Below are positions 55,990 to 63,807 of a DNA stretch of 64,000 nucleotides, piece after piece. Source of the stretch: Lachnospiraceae bacterium XBB2008. Its GTDB lineage: Bacteria; Bacillota; Clostridia; Lachnospirales; Lachnospiraceae. Position numbers and translations under genes: made by a program. The stretch's first letter is position 1, and the number at the start of each line of letters is the position of its first letter. The notes below the pieces were generated by a model, which had not been told where the DNA came from, did not search any database, and was given only the letters and a program-made list of their open reading frames with translations. The stretch covers positions 35,760 through 99,759 of the forward strand of contig FMVL01000012.1 of NCBI GenBank assembly GCA_900102235.1, written 5' to 3'.

Positions 55990-56565
55990 ATGCCAAAGAC
56001 TAAAGAACAATTTCAGAAAATGAGAGAAGACATGAGAGAGAAGATTCTAAAAATGTCCTCTCTTTATTTTGCACGATGTGGATTTGGAGATACAAAAATA
56101 AGCGATCTGGCAAAGCATATCGGTATCGGCCAAGGGACAATTTATCTATATTTTAAATCAAAAGAGGAATTGTTCGATGAAATAAGAAATAATGCTGATA
56201 ATAAAGATGAGATAAAGAAACTGAAACTTTTGTCAAAACTTCCGATTCCGGCAAAGACTAAGATAGATAAAATATCTAACGAAATGTGTAGGCGACTGAC
56301 TGAAGATGAAGAGTATGCTGTTAAGATAACACTTCTTACACAGATACTTCTTGAAAGGGAAGATATTTACTCCGACGATTTGTATAAAGAGATGGCCAAG
56401 ATAATAAGGCAGGGTCAGAAAGAAGGAGATATTGTTAAAGGTGATGCTTTGTATCTGGCAGATCTTTATTGGGGAAATGTTTATCTTTATGCATTAAAGA
56501 GACTATTTTCGACGACTCTTAAGTCTCTAAAGAAAGAAACACTTAATAGACTTTTGGAGGCTTGA
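55990..56565 (+). CDS. TetR family transcriptional regulator
   Basis: 191 aa. The N-terminal helix-turn-helix (about 15-62: ILKMSSLYFARCGFGDTKISDLAKHIGIGQGTIYLYFKSKEELF) is a full TetR signature. The C-terminal ligand domain is not specific. AACGGAGGTG precedes the ATG. An inverted repeat operator lies upstream. What it controls is unclear, since the next gene is a relic. Confidence 0.93.
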   Translation: MPKTKEQFQKMREDMREKILKMSSLYFARCGFGDTKISDLAKHIGIGQGTIYLYFKSKEELFDEIRNNADNKDEIKKLKLLSKLPIPAKTKIDKISNEMCRRLTEDEEYAVKITLLTQILLEREDIYSDDLYKEMAKIIRQGQKEGDIVKGDALYLADLYWGNVYLYALKRLFSTTLKSLKKETLNRLLEA

Positions 56566-56707
56566 GATTCTTTTGCTTCATGGTGGAGGATTATCATGGT
56601 GGAACTATCGGGAAGAAGCAGAGATTCTACAGGGAGAGTTTTCAATTAATCATGCTGATCAGTATGCGAATGCAATTCGGCAAATTGTTAAAGACGAAAA
56701 ATTATAA
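56564..56707 (+). pseudogene. Internally deleted alpha/beta hydrolase relic
   Basis: The frame reads E-I-L-L-L-H-G-G-G-L-S-W-W-N-Y-R-E-E-A-E-I-L-Q then G-E-F-S-I-N-H-A-D-Q-Y-A-N-A-I-R-Q-I-V. The first part is the oxyanion-hole start of an alpha/beta hydrolase, the second is its C-terminus with the catalytic His loop. The middle of roughly 150-200 residues, including the nucleophile Ser, is missing. There is no start codon. It begins at the TetR stop. Confidence 0.65.
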
Positions 56708-56728
56708 TAATCCGGAATAATATTTCTA

Positions 56729-57550
56729 ATGGAGACCAAACGAGACAGAACGATGAAGAAACATTCGAAATTGAAAAACGTTATTTTATGCGTTGCGATA
56801 ATACTTGGATTTTTATTTATTCTGGCGACGGTTTTTTATATAAATCTTAAAAACTTTACGGTTAAGAGCGTTCAATCGGAAGGCGGTCAGGAGGTATATC
56901 TTATGGGTACTTTCCATATGGATCATTTTGATCCTTTGGCAAATTACTCTGTTGAAGAAATGCTGAATGCAATAGAAAATATAGATCCTGATGTAGTTTT
57001 TATTGAGGCCAGGGAAGAGAACTGCGAACAGTACGGTGTAGTGGACGGTCCCGTTGATATGTGTATCGCATACTGTTATTGTCAGGATAATGACATTCCT
57101 GTAGAAATGGTGGATTACTGGAAAGTAGATAATGAAAATTATAAAACAAATACGACCACAGATGACAGGGATGATCATATACATCAAAGAATAATGGAAA
57201 AGCTGGAACGTTATGATAACAAAAAGGTTCTGGTAATATGCGGATTCGGACATTTATATCCTCAATTGAACCGTTTGCTTGGTGAGGAGTTCAAAAAGAA
57301 CACTATCCATAACGTTTCGAGTTTGTTTAAGAGCAATGGCAGGGAGTTTGTATATCCTTCGGGGATATGTGATGTTTGGGAGAAAAGAGCGCTGTTTTAT
57401 GCGGATACCTATCCGGAATCAATACAGGCGGATGAAACAATAAACGATGAAGTGAAAGCCCAATGGCCAGTTGACAAAAACCATGTGTTTTATAATTCAC
57501 AGATGGAGTATTGTGATCTGTTCAGATCAAATCAGTTATACAAGAAGTAA
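56729..57550 (+). CDS. Membrane-anchored Tiki/TraB-like protein (first of a pair)
   Basis: 273 aa. One N-terminal membrane helix (about 18-40), then an outside domain with YLMGTFHMDHFDPLANYSVEEMLNAIENIDPDVVFIEAREEN and VLVICGFGHLYPQL. The GT(F/I)H start, the FIE strand and a late GH motif are the pattern of the Tiki/TraB/ChaN/erythromycin-esterase superfamily. Members are proposed metallo-hydrolases; the function here is unknown. ATG 56753 (MKKHSK) is an equally good start; ribosome sites are weak for both. A+T-rich codons. Confidence 0.65.
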   Translation: METKRDRTMKKHSKLKNVILCVAIILGFLFILATVFYINLKNFTVKSVQSEGGQEVYLMGTFHMDHFDPLANYSVEEMLNAIENIDPDVVFIEAREENCEQYGVVDGPVDMCIAYCYCQDNDIPVEMVDYWKVDNENYKTNTTTDDRDDHIHQRIMEKLERYDNKKVLVICGFGHLYPQLNRLLGEEFKKNTIHNVSSLFKSNGREFVYPSGICDVWEKRALFYADTYPESIQADETINDEVKAQWPVDKNHVFYNSQMEYCDLFRSNQLYKK

Positions 57551-57595
57551 TGTCGATCATAATTTCAATTAATCCGGGAAAGGGGATTCGGACGG

Positions 57596-58915
57596 ATGAA
57601 GAAGTATATTCCTGCAAAGATGATCCGTCAAAGCAGGTTTGTGGAGAATGGGATGACGAAAAACAGGATTAAAATGTTAATTGCATTTTCAATGCTTGCT
57701 ATAGTAGTGATATTGGGATTTTCTTTGTCGGCATTGGACAGCAGAAAAGACATATATCCTGATGATGATACAAGGATCCGACTTTACGGCGAAGCACATG
57801 GCAAAAAAGTATACTACGATATAGAATTTGAATTGTGGAAAGAGTGTTACGATGAAGGGTATCGGGCACTCTTTATCGAAGTTCCATATTATACGGCAGA
57901 ATATTTGAACCTATGGATGCGGGAAGACTCTGATGAGATAATAGATCAGATATTTGAGGATATTCAGGGCACTCAGAGTGGTAATGAGCATTACTATGAG
58001 TTTTTTCATAAGATAAAGGCGAGTTGTCCGCAGACCGTATTCTATGGTACGGATGTAGGGCATCAGTATGATACAACCGGAGCAAGGTACCTTTCGTATC
58101 TTGCTGATAACGGTCTTGAGGAATCCGATAATTACCACCTGGCAGAAGCGTGTGTAAAGCAGGGAATGGAGCATCATTCGGATCCTTCTGTCCGTGACGG
58201 GTTTTCGCTCAAAAGAGAATCATACATGATTTCTAACTTTATTGATGCCTACGATAGATGCGGTACCGAGAAGATAATGGGTATATATGGTTCGGCTCAT
58301 ACTGATCTTAGAGATCCGGATCTGATGGCAGGAAGACTGAAATCTCATTATGGTGACGTTATAAGCAGTGTCAGGATCAGTACCATAGCATTTGGAGAGA
58401 ACAGACCATACAGAATCGGATTCTGTGTTACGGGATTTGTATTTTTATTGATGCTTTTTATTCCGAATATTTACTGGGGCATGAAAGCAAAACCGAAAGG
58501 TTATGATGAAGTTGCTAAAGATGAAAACAAGATCCTGCTATTGTTTGAAAGGGTGGGAGAGGTAATGGTGACCTGTGAGTTTTTAATCTTTCCGGCACTT
58601 AATCCGTATTTGAAACTGCTTCCTGAGGGTGTGTTTTTTGACTGGAAAATCATAATGTGTGTCGCTGCGCTTGTACTTATGATCCTTTATGAGTGTTATT
58701 GGGTCAGGTATTTCAGAAGCGAAAGGGCATTAAGGGATCAGTACAGTTCTTTTGCCGGATTTCCGGTGGCGGGGGCTACCCTTCCGGTGATTGCAGTTTT
58801 TCTTCTGGGGCTGTATTCCATGAACCTGATAGTAACCTTTTCAGGCATCATTCTGGGAATCGGGCATATTGGAATACATTTGAGGCACTATAAAGATATA
58901 ATTGGAAAAGATTAG
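57596..58915 (+). CDS. Tiki/ChaN-like domain with C-terminal membrane helices (second of the pair)
   Basis: 439 aa. One membrane helix (about 26-46), an outside domain (about 55-275) with RLYGEAHGKKVYYDIEFELWKECYDEGYRALFIEVPYYTAEYLNLWM and KIMGIYGSAHTDLRDP, then about five membrane helices (280-435). GEAHG, FIE and GSAH fit the same superfamily as the preceding gene, but here a membrane module is added. 45 bp separate the two genes, so they may act together. A GAAAGGGG lies before the ATG. No function assigned. Confidence 0.65.
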   Translation: MKKYIPAKMIRQSRFVENGMTKNRIKMLIAFSMLAIVVILGFSLSALDSRKDIYPDDDTRIRLYGEAHGKKVYYDIEFELWKECYDEGYRALFIEVPYYTAEYLNLWMREDSDEIIDQIFEDIQGTQSGNEHYYEFFHKIKASCPQTVFYGTDVGHQYDTTGARYLSYLADNGLEESDNYHLAEACVKQGMEHHSDPSVRDGFSLKRESYMISNFIDAYDRCGTEKIMGIYGSAHTDLRDPDLMAGRLKSHYGDVISSVRISTIAFGENRPYRIGFCVTGFVFLLMLFIPNIYWGMKAKPKGYDEVAKDENKILLLFERVGEVMVTCEFLIFPALNPYLKLLPEGVFFDWKIIMCVAALVLMILYECYWVRYFRSERALRDQYSSFAGFPVAGATLPVIAVFLLGLYSMNLIVTFSGIILGIGHIGIHLRHYKDIIGKD

Positions 58916-58921
58916 TGATAA

Positions 58922-59143
58922 TCGATTAAATCATCCTTAAAAGACGGGACATTTGATAAGGCTTGTGAAAGTGAAGATGTAAAGCGATATGAGCTTGTCG
59001 TTATAGGTCATTGTCATCAGAATTTCGAAAAAGGAAAAGTGGTTTCTGTTTCTGCTTCCGGGTTGGATGATCCGTCGTACTTATTGATCGAAGCAAGTGA
59101 AGACGAATTACGTTACGAGCATATGAACATTGTTGACAGGTGA
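58922..59143 (+). pseudogene. C-terminal relic of a metallophosphoesterase-like gene
   Basis: A 73-codon frame with no usable start, following an in-frame stop. It contains YELVVIGHCHQNFEKGKVVSVSASGLDDPSYLLIEASEDELRYEHMNI: GHCH followed by a short beta hairpin is the end of calcineurin-like phosphoesterases (GHxH metal ligands). The catalytic N-terminal two thirds are gone. Confidence 0.55.
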
Positions 59144-59173
59144 TATGATAGTAAGTTCTATTTCAGTTTATAG
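59139..59173 (+). repeat. Recurring spacer element, copy A
   Basis: Reads GGTGATATGATAGTAAGTTC then TATTTCAGTTTATAG. It shares the core GATAGTAAGTTATATTTCAG with copies B, C and D. In this copy TGATATGAT is an extended -10. It starts at the end of the phosphoesterase relic and precedes the CPBP gene. Confidence 0.75.
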
Positions 59174-59184
59174 GGCTATGTGTA

Positions 59185-59952
59185 ATGAAAAAAATACTTT
59201 GTAATAAACGATATAGCGGGTTTGTTTGGCATTTGATATTTGCTTTGCCTTTTGTCGGACTGTCATTGTTGTTTTTGCAGTTTACACAAGGTGTTACTTG
59301 GTTTCTTATCAGTTCTGTATTAAGGATTGTGTTTGGAGTGGGGATACTGATTGCGGCAGGCAGATTGTTTGAACTGGCACCCACTGATATCATATCGAAT
59401 AAGAATTTAAGATCGGCACTCATAGCTGGGGCGGGATTTCTGTTGTTCTTCCTGTATTTTATAGTTCAAGTTGTGTCGGGCTTTGGCCAGCTGACAGGTC
59501 TTACTATTGGGATTTTTCTTACCAAAGTGCTTCTTCAGCAACTGACGACAGGGTTTTATGAAGAATTGAATTATCGTTTCCTATTGTTGGAAGGATTAAA
59601 ATACACGGCAAATACCACAAGATATAAGCTGATTTATGTGTTTGCAAGTACCGTGCTGTTTGGACTTGTCCACTGCATCCCCTCGTGGGATACATATACT
59701 TTCCTAACCACCGGTGCGATCGGATTTGCTTTCGCTGTAATCTATGTTAAGTCCGGAAACATTGTACTTCCAATGGTGCTTCATTTTGTATATGACTTTC
59801 TGATCAAAATGGCTGCATTCGTACAGTGGCGGCCCAATCCTGTTTACTACGGTATCTGTGATTGCTCTGATATAGCGTATGTGGTCATGTTTATGATTTC
59901 GCTTGTGTTCCTTATATATACTCCGCGACGAGCAAAGAACAAAACGAAATAA
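59185..59952 (+). CDS. CPBP family intramembrane protease
   Basis: 255 aa with about seven membrane helices. FYEELNYRFLL (EExxxR), FGLVH (FxxxH) and VLHFVYDF (HxxxD) are the three metal-site motifs of CPBP/Abi proteases. Relatives process CaaX-like substrates or give bacteriocin immunity. No strong ribosome site. A+T-rich, flanked by spacer copies A and B. Confidence 0.88.
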   Translation: MKKILCNKRYSGFVWHLIFALPFVGLSLLFLQFTQGVTWFLISSVLRIVFGVGILIAAGRLFELAPTDIISNKNLRSALIAGAGFLLFFLYFIVQVVSGFGQLTGLTIGIFLTKVLLQQLTTGFYEELNYRFLLLEGLKYTANTTRYKLIYVFASTVLFGLVHCIPSWDTYTFLTTGAIGFAFAVIYVKSGNIVLPMVLHFVYDFLIKMAAFVQWRPNPVYYGICDCSDIAYVVMFMISLVFLIYTPRRAKNKTK

Positions 59953-59991
59953 TGATGTGATCGGATAGCAAGTTATATTTCAGTTTTATAG
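59953..59991 (+). repeat. Recurring spacer element, copy B
   Basis: TGATGTGATCGGATAGCAAG then TTATATTTCAGTTTTATAG, starting at the CPBP stop. The 3' half is almost identical to copy A; a 3-4 base insertion separates the halves. Confidence 0.75.
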
Positions 59992-60030
59992 ACGATGACA
60001 AATCGGAGTTTTTAAGGAACCACGGAGATA

Positions 60031-60573
60031 ATGATTGAGATCACGTACTTTCAACTTTTTCTATTTATAACGATAATATGGATTATTACTCGATGTATCA
60101 TAGCGATAAGATTGAAGACATTTTCAGTAAAGCGTGAAATCCAGCTGCTTTTGGTGTATGTGTGTATCGTTGTTATTTGCAGATTTGTATGCTTCGAATT
60201 CCATCTTGAGAATGGAAAGATACAGACATTAAGGGTAGGCTTTGAAGATGATATACGTGATATGATCAATATCATTCCATTTTACTTTCTTGTTGACCGG
60301 TATCATGGTTGGCAGATGAATATTATTGCGAATATTGCAATGTTCATACCGGTTGGGATCGTATGGCCAATTTGCTTCAGAAAACTTGATACGATTAAAA
60401 AGACTATATTAGCAGGTGCCGGGTTTACTCTGCTTATCGAAGTGACTCAGCTCTTTTTCCTCGGAAGACATACGGATGTTGATGATTTGATCTTAAACAC
60501 GATCGGTGTAGTAATTGGCGCATGTATTGTATTCCTGATTCGGAGAAAGCAGAAGAAAAACAGTTCTTTATAG
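60031..60573 (+). CDS. VanZ-like membrane protein
   Basis: 180 aa with about five membrane helices. DMINIIPFYFLVDRYHGWQMNIIANIAMFIPVGI and LIEVTQLFFLGRHTDVDDLILNTIGVVIG are VanZ family hallmarks. VanZ gives low-level teicoplanin resistance in enterococci; most relatives have no known role. No vanHAX-like genes are near. It lies between spacer copies B and C. Confidence 0.88.
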   Translation: MIEITYFQLFLFITIIWIITRCIIAIRLKTFSVKREIQLLLVYVCIVVICRFVCFEFHLENGKIQTLRVGFEDDIRDMINIIPFYFLVDRYHGWQMNIIANIAMFIPVGIVWPICFRKLDTIKKTILAGAGFTLLIEVTQLFFLGRHTDVDDLILNTIGVVIGACIVFLIRRKQKKNSSL

Positions 60574-60596
60574 ACAGTTGAATCCAAGTATGCCGG

Positions 60597-60622
60597 GGTG
60601 ATGCGATAGTAAGTTATTTCGG
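60597..60622 (+). repeat. Recurring spacer element, copy C
   Basis: GGTGATGCGATAGTAAGTTA then TTTCGG. It has the GATAGTAAGTTAT core with one base missing before TTTC. It lies 24 bp after the VanZ stop and leads into a relic frame. Confidence 0.7.
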
Positions 60623-60785
60623 AATTAGAAGTACACGAATTTGGTCACATGTGCATGCGTATTACACTCTGTTCGAAAAGAATACGGCTAAAGCCGGCGA
60701 GGAGCGTCAAAGGACAGATGTTATCATAAAATCTGTATGTTCCGGAGAGGCAAAAATGGAGAAAAAACTCATTGATATGGTTTAG
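60621..60785 (+). pseudogene. Unidentified open-frame relic after copy C
   Basis: Frame without a normal start reading R-I-W-S-H-V-H-A-Y-Y-T-L-F-E-K-N-T-A-K-A-G-E-E-R then QRTDVIIKSVCSGEAKMEKKLIDMV and a stop. The sequence looks protein-like (amphipathic, ordered), but I do not recognise the family. The rest of the 338-base gap (60786-60911) has only short frames, one ending just before the ribosome site of the next gene; I see nothing else there. Confidence 0.4.
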
Positions 60786-60911
60786 GGCATGCCGGGATGT
60801 CTTCTGACGTAAAGAGGACGTGCAAGGGCGTAAATCATGGAGCTGATCATCGTTTATATTGCAAGTTCCATTGGAAGATACCGGAATCAATCCGGATGAT
60901 TAGGAGGATGT

Positions 60912-61973
60912 ATGACAGGAGAAGCGGATGGAGTTAAGGAGAGCCTTCATGATAAAAAACATGAAGCCAGGAGCATAAAAAAGAAAAAGAGAAGAAAAGC
61001 ATTACTGATCATATTGGGTCTGATCATGATCTGGGGCATGATAAATCTTTGTATCACATTGATCTTTTCCGGTATGATCCCGCATCGCTATGTATCTGCG
61101 CAGGAAGGCCGGGAAATCATGCTTTCAAATACGGAATACTATGACAACATGACGCAGAATGATTTTGACTTTCGTATGCGAAAAAGCGGTGCGACAAAGG
61201 ATGAATATCTGGAAGCCTCCCGGGAGAGCGTCAGTGACTATTCTTTTTTTGAAAAATGGTACTTAAACAGCCGCCTTGCAAGAATGGCTTTACACATCAA
61301 ACTGAAAGGGTATGACCTTCCCGAGCTGGAAGAAATCGTATTCATAAGAGCTGATTTGGAAATGGAATCGGGGGCAAGCGGCTATACTCATGGTACGCAG
61401 ATATATTTGAATGGTGAGCTGGTTACGATATATGCTCTTATGGATATCATTCCCGGATTTAGTGAATATATGGACAAACTGTTATACCATGAATTGTTTC
61501 ACTGCCTGACAAGGAGTAATCCTCAGTTTAGGGCCGATATGTATTCACTAATTCATTTTACCGTTACGGATACGGAGTATGAACTTCCTCCGTGTGTGCT
61601 TGAGAGATATATCAGTAATCCTGATGTGGAGCACCATAATTCCTATGCAACATTTGTGATAGGCGGAGAACCGATTGACTGTTATACGGCCTACATCACA
61701 ACAAAGAGTTATGCCGAAGCACAATCAGGCTTTATGTCCAACGATGCTACGGCTCTTGTTCCTGTTGACGGAACGGATATTTATTATACCAGTGAACAGG
61801 CATCAAACTTTGATGAGGTCTTTGGAACAAATACCGGTTATGTAACTGATCCGGAGGAATGTATGGCGGATAACTTTGCCTATGCGATGCTTTATGGTAT
61901 GAAAGGCAATGACGGTAAAGGATATCCGAATCCGGAGATTATCCAGGGGATAATAGATAACCTGAAGCAATAG
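60912..61973 (+). CDS. Membrane-anchored HExxH metallopeptidase-like protein
   Basis: 353 aa. A Lys/Arg-rich head (about 1-32), one membrane helix (about 32-54) and an outside domain. LLYHELFHCLTR carries HExxH (HELFH), and DPEECMADNFAYAM downstream supplies the Glu/Asp typical of gluzincin zinc sites. A GVKES... head suggests cytoplasmic N-terminus. Ribosome site TAGGAGGAT. Substrate unknown; resembles uncharacterised Bacillota peptidases. Confidence 0.8.
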   Translation: MTGEADGVKESLHDKKHEARSIKKKKRRKALLIILGLIMIWGMINLCITLIFSGMIPHRYVSAQEGREIMLSNTEYYDNMTQNDFDFRMRKSGATKDEYLEASRESVSDYSFFEKWYLNSRLARMALHIKLKGYDLPELEEIVFIRADLEMESGASGYTHGTQIYLNGELVTIYALMDIIPGFSEYMDKLLYHELFHCLTRSNPQFRADMYSLIHFTVTDTEYELPPCVLERYISNPDVEHHNSYATFVIGGEPIDCYTAYITTKSYAEAQSGFMSNDATALVPVDGTDIYYTSEQASNFDEVFGTNTGYVTDPEECMADNFAYAMLYGMKGNDGKGYPNPEIIQGIIDNLKQ

Positions 61974-62031
61974 TACGGACGAATTGGATAATTGACACAT
62001 GGAGATAAACTCGCTATGGAGGGTGAAGAGT

Positions 62032-62751
62032 ATGGGGAGTATAGAAAAGTATAGGAAATACTTTACAAAGGAATACTTGATGGGGCCGAATTCTTTTAGG
62101 CTACTTGATGAATTGATCAGAAGATGCCCTGCAGATGTGAAATTTGATCGCACTTTGGATTTGGGATGCGGATTTGCATTAACATCGCTATTTATTGCCA
62201 ATGAAACAGATGCTAAGCACGTTTATGCGTTTGATCTTTGGGTTTCTGCAACTGAAAACTATAAAAGAATAACGGCCAATGGGCTGGTGGATAAGATCAT
62301 ACCGATTCATGGTGATGCAATGGATATGCCTTTTGCCGAAGACTATTTTGATAGCATTGTCAGCGTGGACTCTTACCATTATTTTGGATGTAAGGAAGGC
62401 GTATTTGCAGAGAAGATCCTGCCATTTGTCAAGGAGAACGGTTATGTGATGATTGCCATCCCTGGATTGAAAGAGAGACCGCAGGGTGAGCTAAAGCAGC
62501 TATTTGAAACATGGGCTGAAGGTGACGATTCCGAGCTCTTTAAAACCGCTACATGGTGGGAGAGCCTGTTAATCAAAGAATGCGGTGATCGCTGCAGGAT
62601 CGATGTCAAAGAAGCAGAGTGTTATGACATAGCATGGCAGGAATGGTTTGAATCGGGGCATGAATACGGTGTAAGAGATAAGGAGTTTTTGGATAGAGGT
62701 TTGTACGACATTCTGAATTTTTTGCTTATTTATGTCAGGAAAGGGAAATGA
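62032..62751 (+). CDS. Class I SAM-dependent methyltransferase
   Basis: 239 aa. Motif I LDLGCGFALTSLFIA near residue 42, an acidic end of strand 2 (YAFDLW), HGDAMDMPFAEDYFDSIVSVDSYHYFG and PFVKENGYVMIAIPGLKE are typical of small-molecule methyltransferases. The substrate cannot be inferred. ATG 62032 follows GGAGGG with good spacing; the in-frame ATG at 61999 is less likely. It shares ATGA with a possible upstream start of the next gene. Confidence 0.88.
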   Translation: MGSIEKYRKYFTKEYLMGPNSFRLLDELIRRCPADVKFDRTLDLGCGFALTSLFIANETDAKHVYAFDLWVSATENYKRITANGLVDKIIPIHGDAMDMPFAEDYFDSIVSVDSYHYFGCKEGVFAEKILPFVKENGYVMIAIPGLKERPQGELKQLFETWAEGDDSELFKTATWWESLLIKECGDRCRIDVKEAECYDIAWQEWFESGHEYGVRDKEFLDRGLYDILNFLLIYVRKGK

Positions 62752-62767
62752 TAAATCCCGTTTGTCG

Positions 62768-62795
62768 GGATAATGTGATAGTGAGTTATATTACT
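62768..62795 (+). repeat. Recurring spacer element, copy D
   Basis: GGATAATGTGATAGTGAGTT then ATATTACT, directly before the ATG of the isochorismatase-like gene. Preceded by the small hairpin ATCCCG-TTTGT-CGGGAT (62754-62770). Confidence 0.7.
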
Positions 62796-63314
62796 ATGAA
62801 AGAAGCGTTGATAATAATAGATGTACAAAATGATTATTTCCCGGGTGGGTCATGTGAACTTTACAGACCTTTGGAAGCTGAGAAGAAGATCAAAGAACTG
62901 ATCGATGACAGTAGAGCATCGGGGCGCAAGATAATTTATATTCAGCATATCAATCCTCCCGATGATTATTTCTTTATCGAAGGAACAGATGGTGTCAAGA
63001 TTTCAGACAGGATCAAACCGGCTGAAGAGGATAAGATCATCATCAAACATTACCCGAACAGTTTTCTGGAGACGGATCTAAACGAATACCTTAAGAGCAT
63101 TGGCGTGGAAGAACTGATCATATGCGGTATGATGACACATATGTGTGTCGATACAACTGTTAGAGCAGCTATGGATTACGGATACTCCGTTAAAGTCGTA
63201 GGTGACGCATGTGCGACCATGGATCTTGCGATCAATGGTGAGACTGTACCTGCAGATATGGTCCAAAAGGCTTTTCTCGCAGCTTTGGATGGCGTGTTTG
63301 CAACGATCATTTAA
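62796..63314 (+). CDS. Isochorismatase-family cysteine hydrolase
   Basis: 172 aa. ALIIIDVQNDYFPGGSCEL holds the catalytic Asp, IIIKHYPNSFLETDL the Lys, and EELIICGMMTHMCVDTTVRAAMDYGYSV the Cys with the preceding cis-peptide GMMTH. The closest functional analogues are nicotinamidase-like and YcaC-like amidohydrolases; the substrate is not clear. The family start MKEALIIID is preferred at 62796; an ATG at 62748 would add 16 residues coded by the spacer. No strong ribosome site. Confidence 0.9.
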   Translation: MKEALIIIDVQNDYFPGGSCELYRPLEAEKKIKELIDDSRASGRKIIYIQHINPPDDYFFIEGTDGVKISDRIKPAEEDKIIIKHYPNSFLETDLNEYLKSIGVEELIICGMMTHMCVDTTVRAAMDYGYSVKVVGDACATMDLAINGETVPADMVQKAFLAALDGVFATII

Positions 63315-63369
63315 TAAACAACATGAGGTTTAATACCCCAAATTATTGATAGCCAGGACAAAACACGAA

Positions 63370-63419
63370 GAGAGCCAGTACGAAGGGATAAAGATCATCG
63401 ATATTGCAAGGTGGCTCTC
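63370..63419. repeat. Inverted repeat in the gene-poor tail
   Basis: GAGAGCCA (63370-63377) and TGGCTCTC (63412-63419), 34 bases apart, with no T-run. The same segment is part of an open frame ending in IKIIDIARWLSDSQM (stop about 63436) that has no start and is not recognised. Confidence 0.4.
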
Positions 63420-63509
63420 CGATTCGCAAATGTGAGAAAAAATGAGAAATGCGAAACAAAAACACCCCGGTTTTGTTTAAACAATGTTAATGAGAGGTGT
63501 TAGATAATT

Positions 63510-63670
63510 ATGGATAAACAGATACTTTTTGATAACATAGATACAATACATACAACCGCCATGGGTGCGGATATATGGTGAAAGAGATTTAGGACATTAT
63601 ATTCGAATATTATTTTGGAAAATGGATAGCATATGGGAACATTATTACAATCAACATTAAATACAAATGA
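63510..63670 (+). pseudogene. Decayed DUF3781-like gene
   Basis: M-D-K-Q-I-L-F-D-N-I-D-T-I-H-T-T-A-M-G matches the start of DUF3781 proteins; it stops at 63579. A second frame (63578-63670) resumes with an in-frame stop and G-K-W-I-A-Y-G-N-I-I-T-I-N-I-K-Y-K, like the end of the family (GKNWY...ITIN). So it is a frameshifted, shortened relic. GAGAGGTG lies upstream. Confidence 0.5.
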
Positions 63671-63807
63671 TATCTCGGAAACCCGCTAATTAATGTCAAG
63701 AGTATTCTTAGGGATATTTGATGTTTATATCACTAGAAAAAGACAGACTTTAATAAAGCTGCCTCAATAAACAATTAAGCCAGCATAAAGTTTTGATTAT
63801 TGAGTAT

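Noticed and set aside
59139..62795. Integron attC array
   Set aside because: The spacer copies lack the paired R-box pattern with GTTRRRY ends and long imperfect palindromes, and no integrase is visible in the window.
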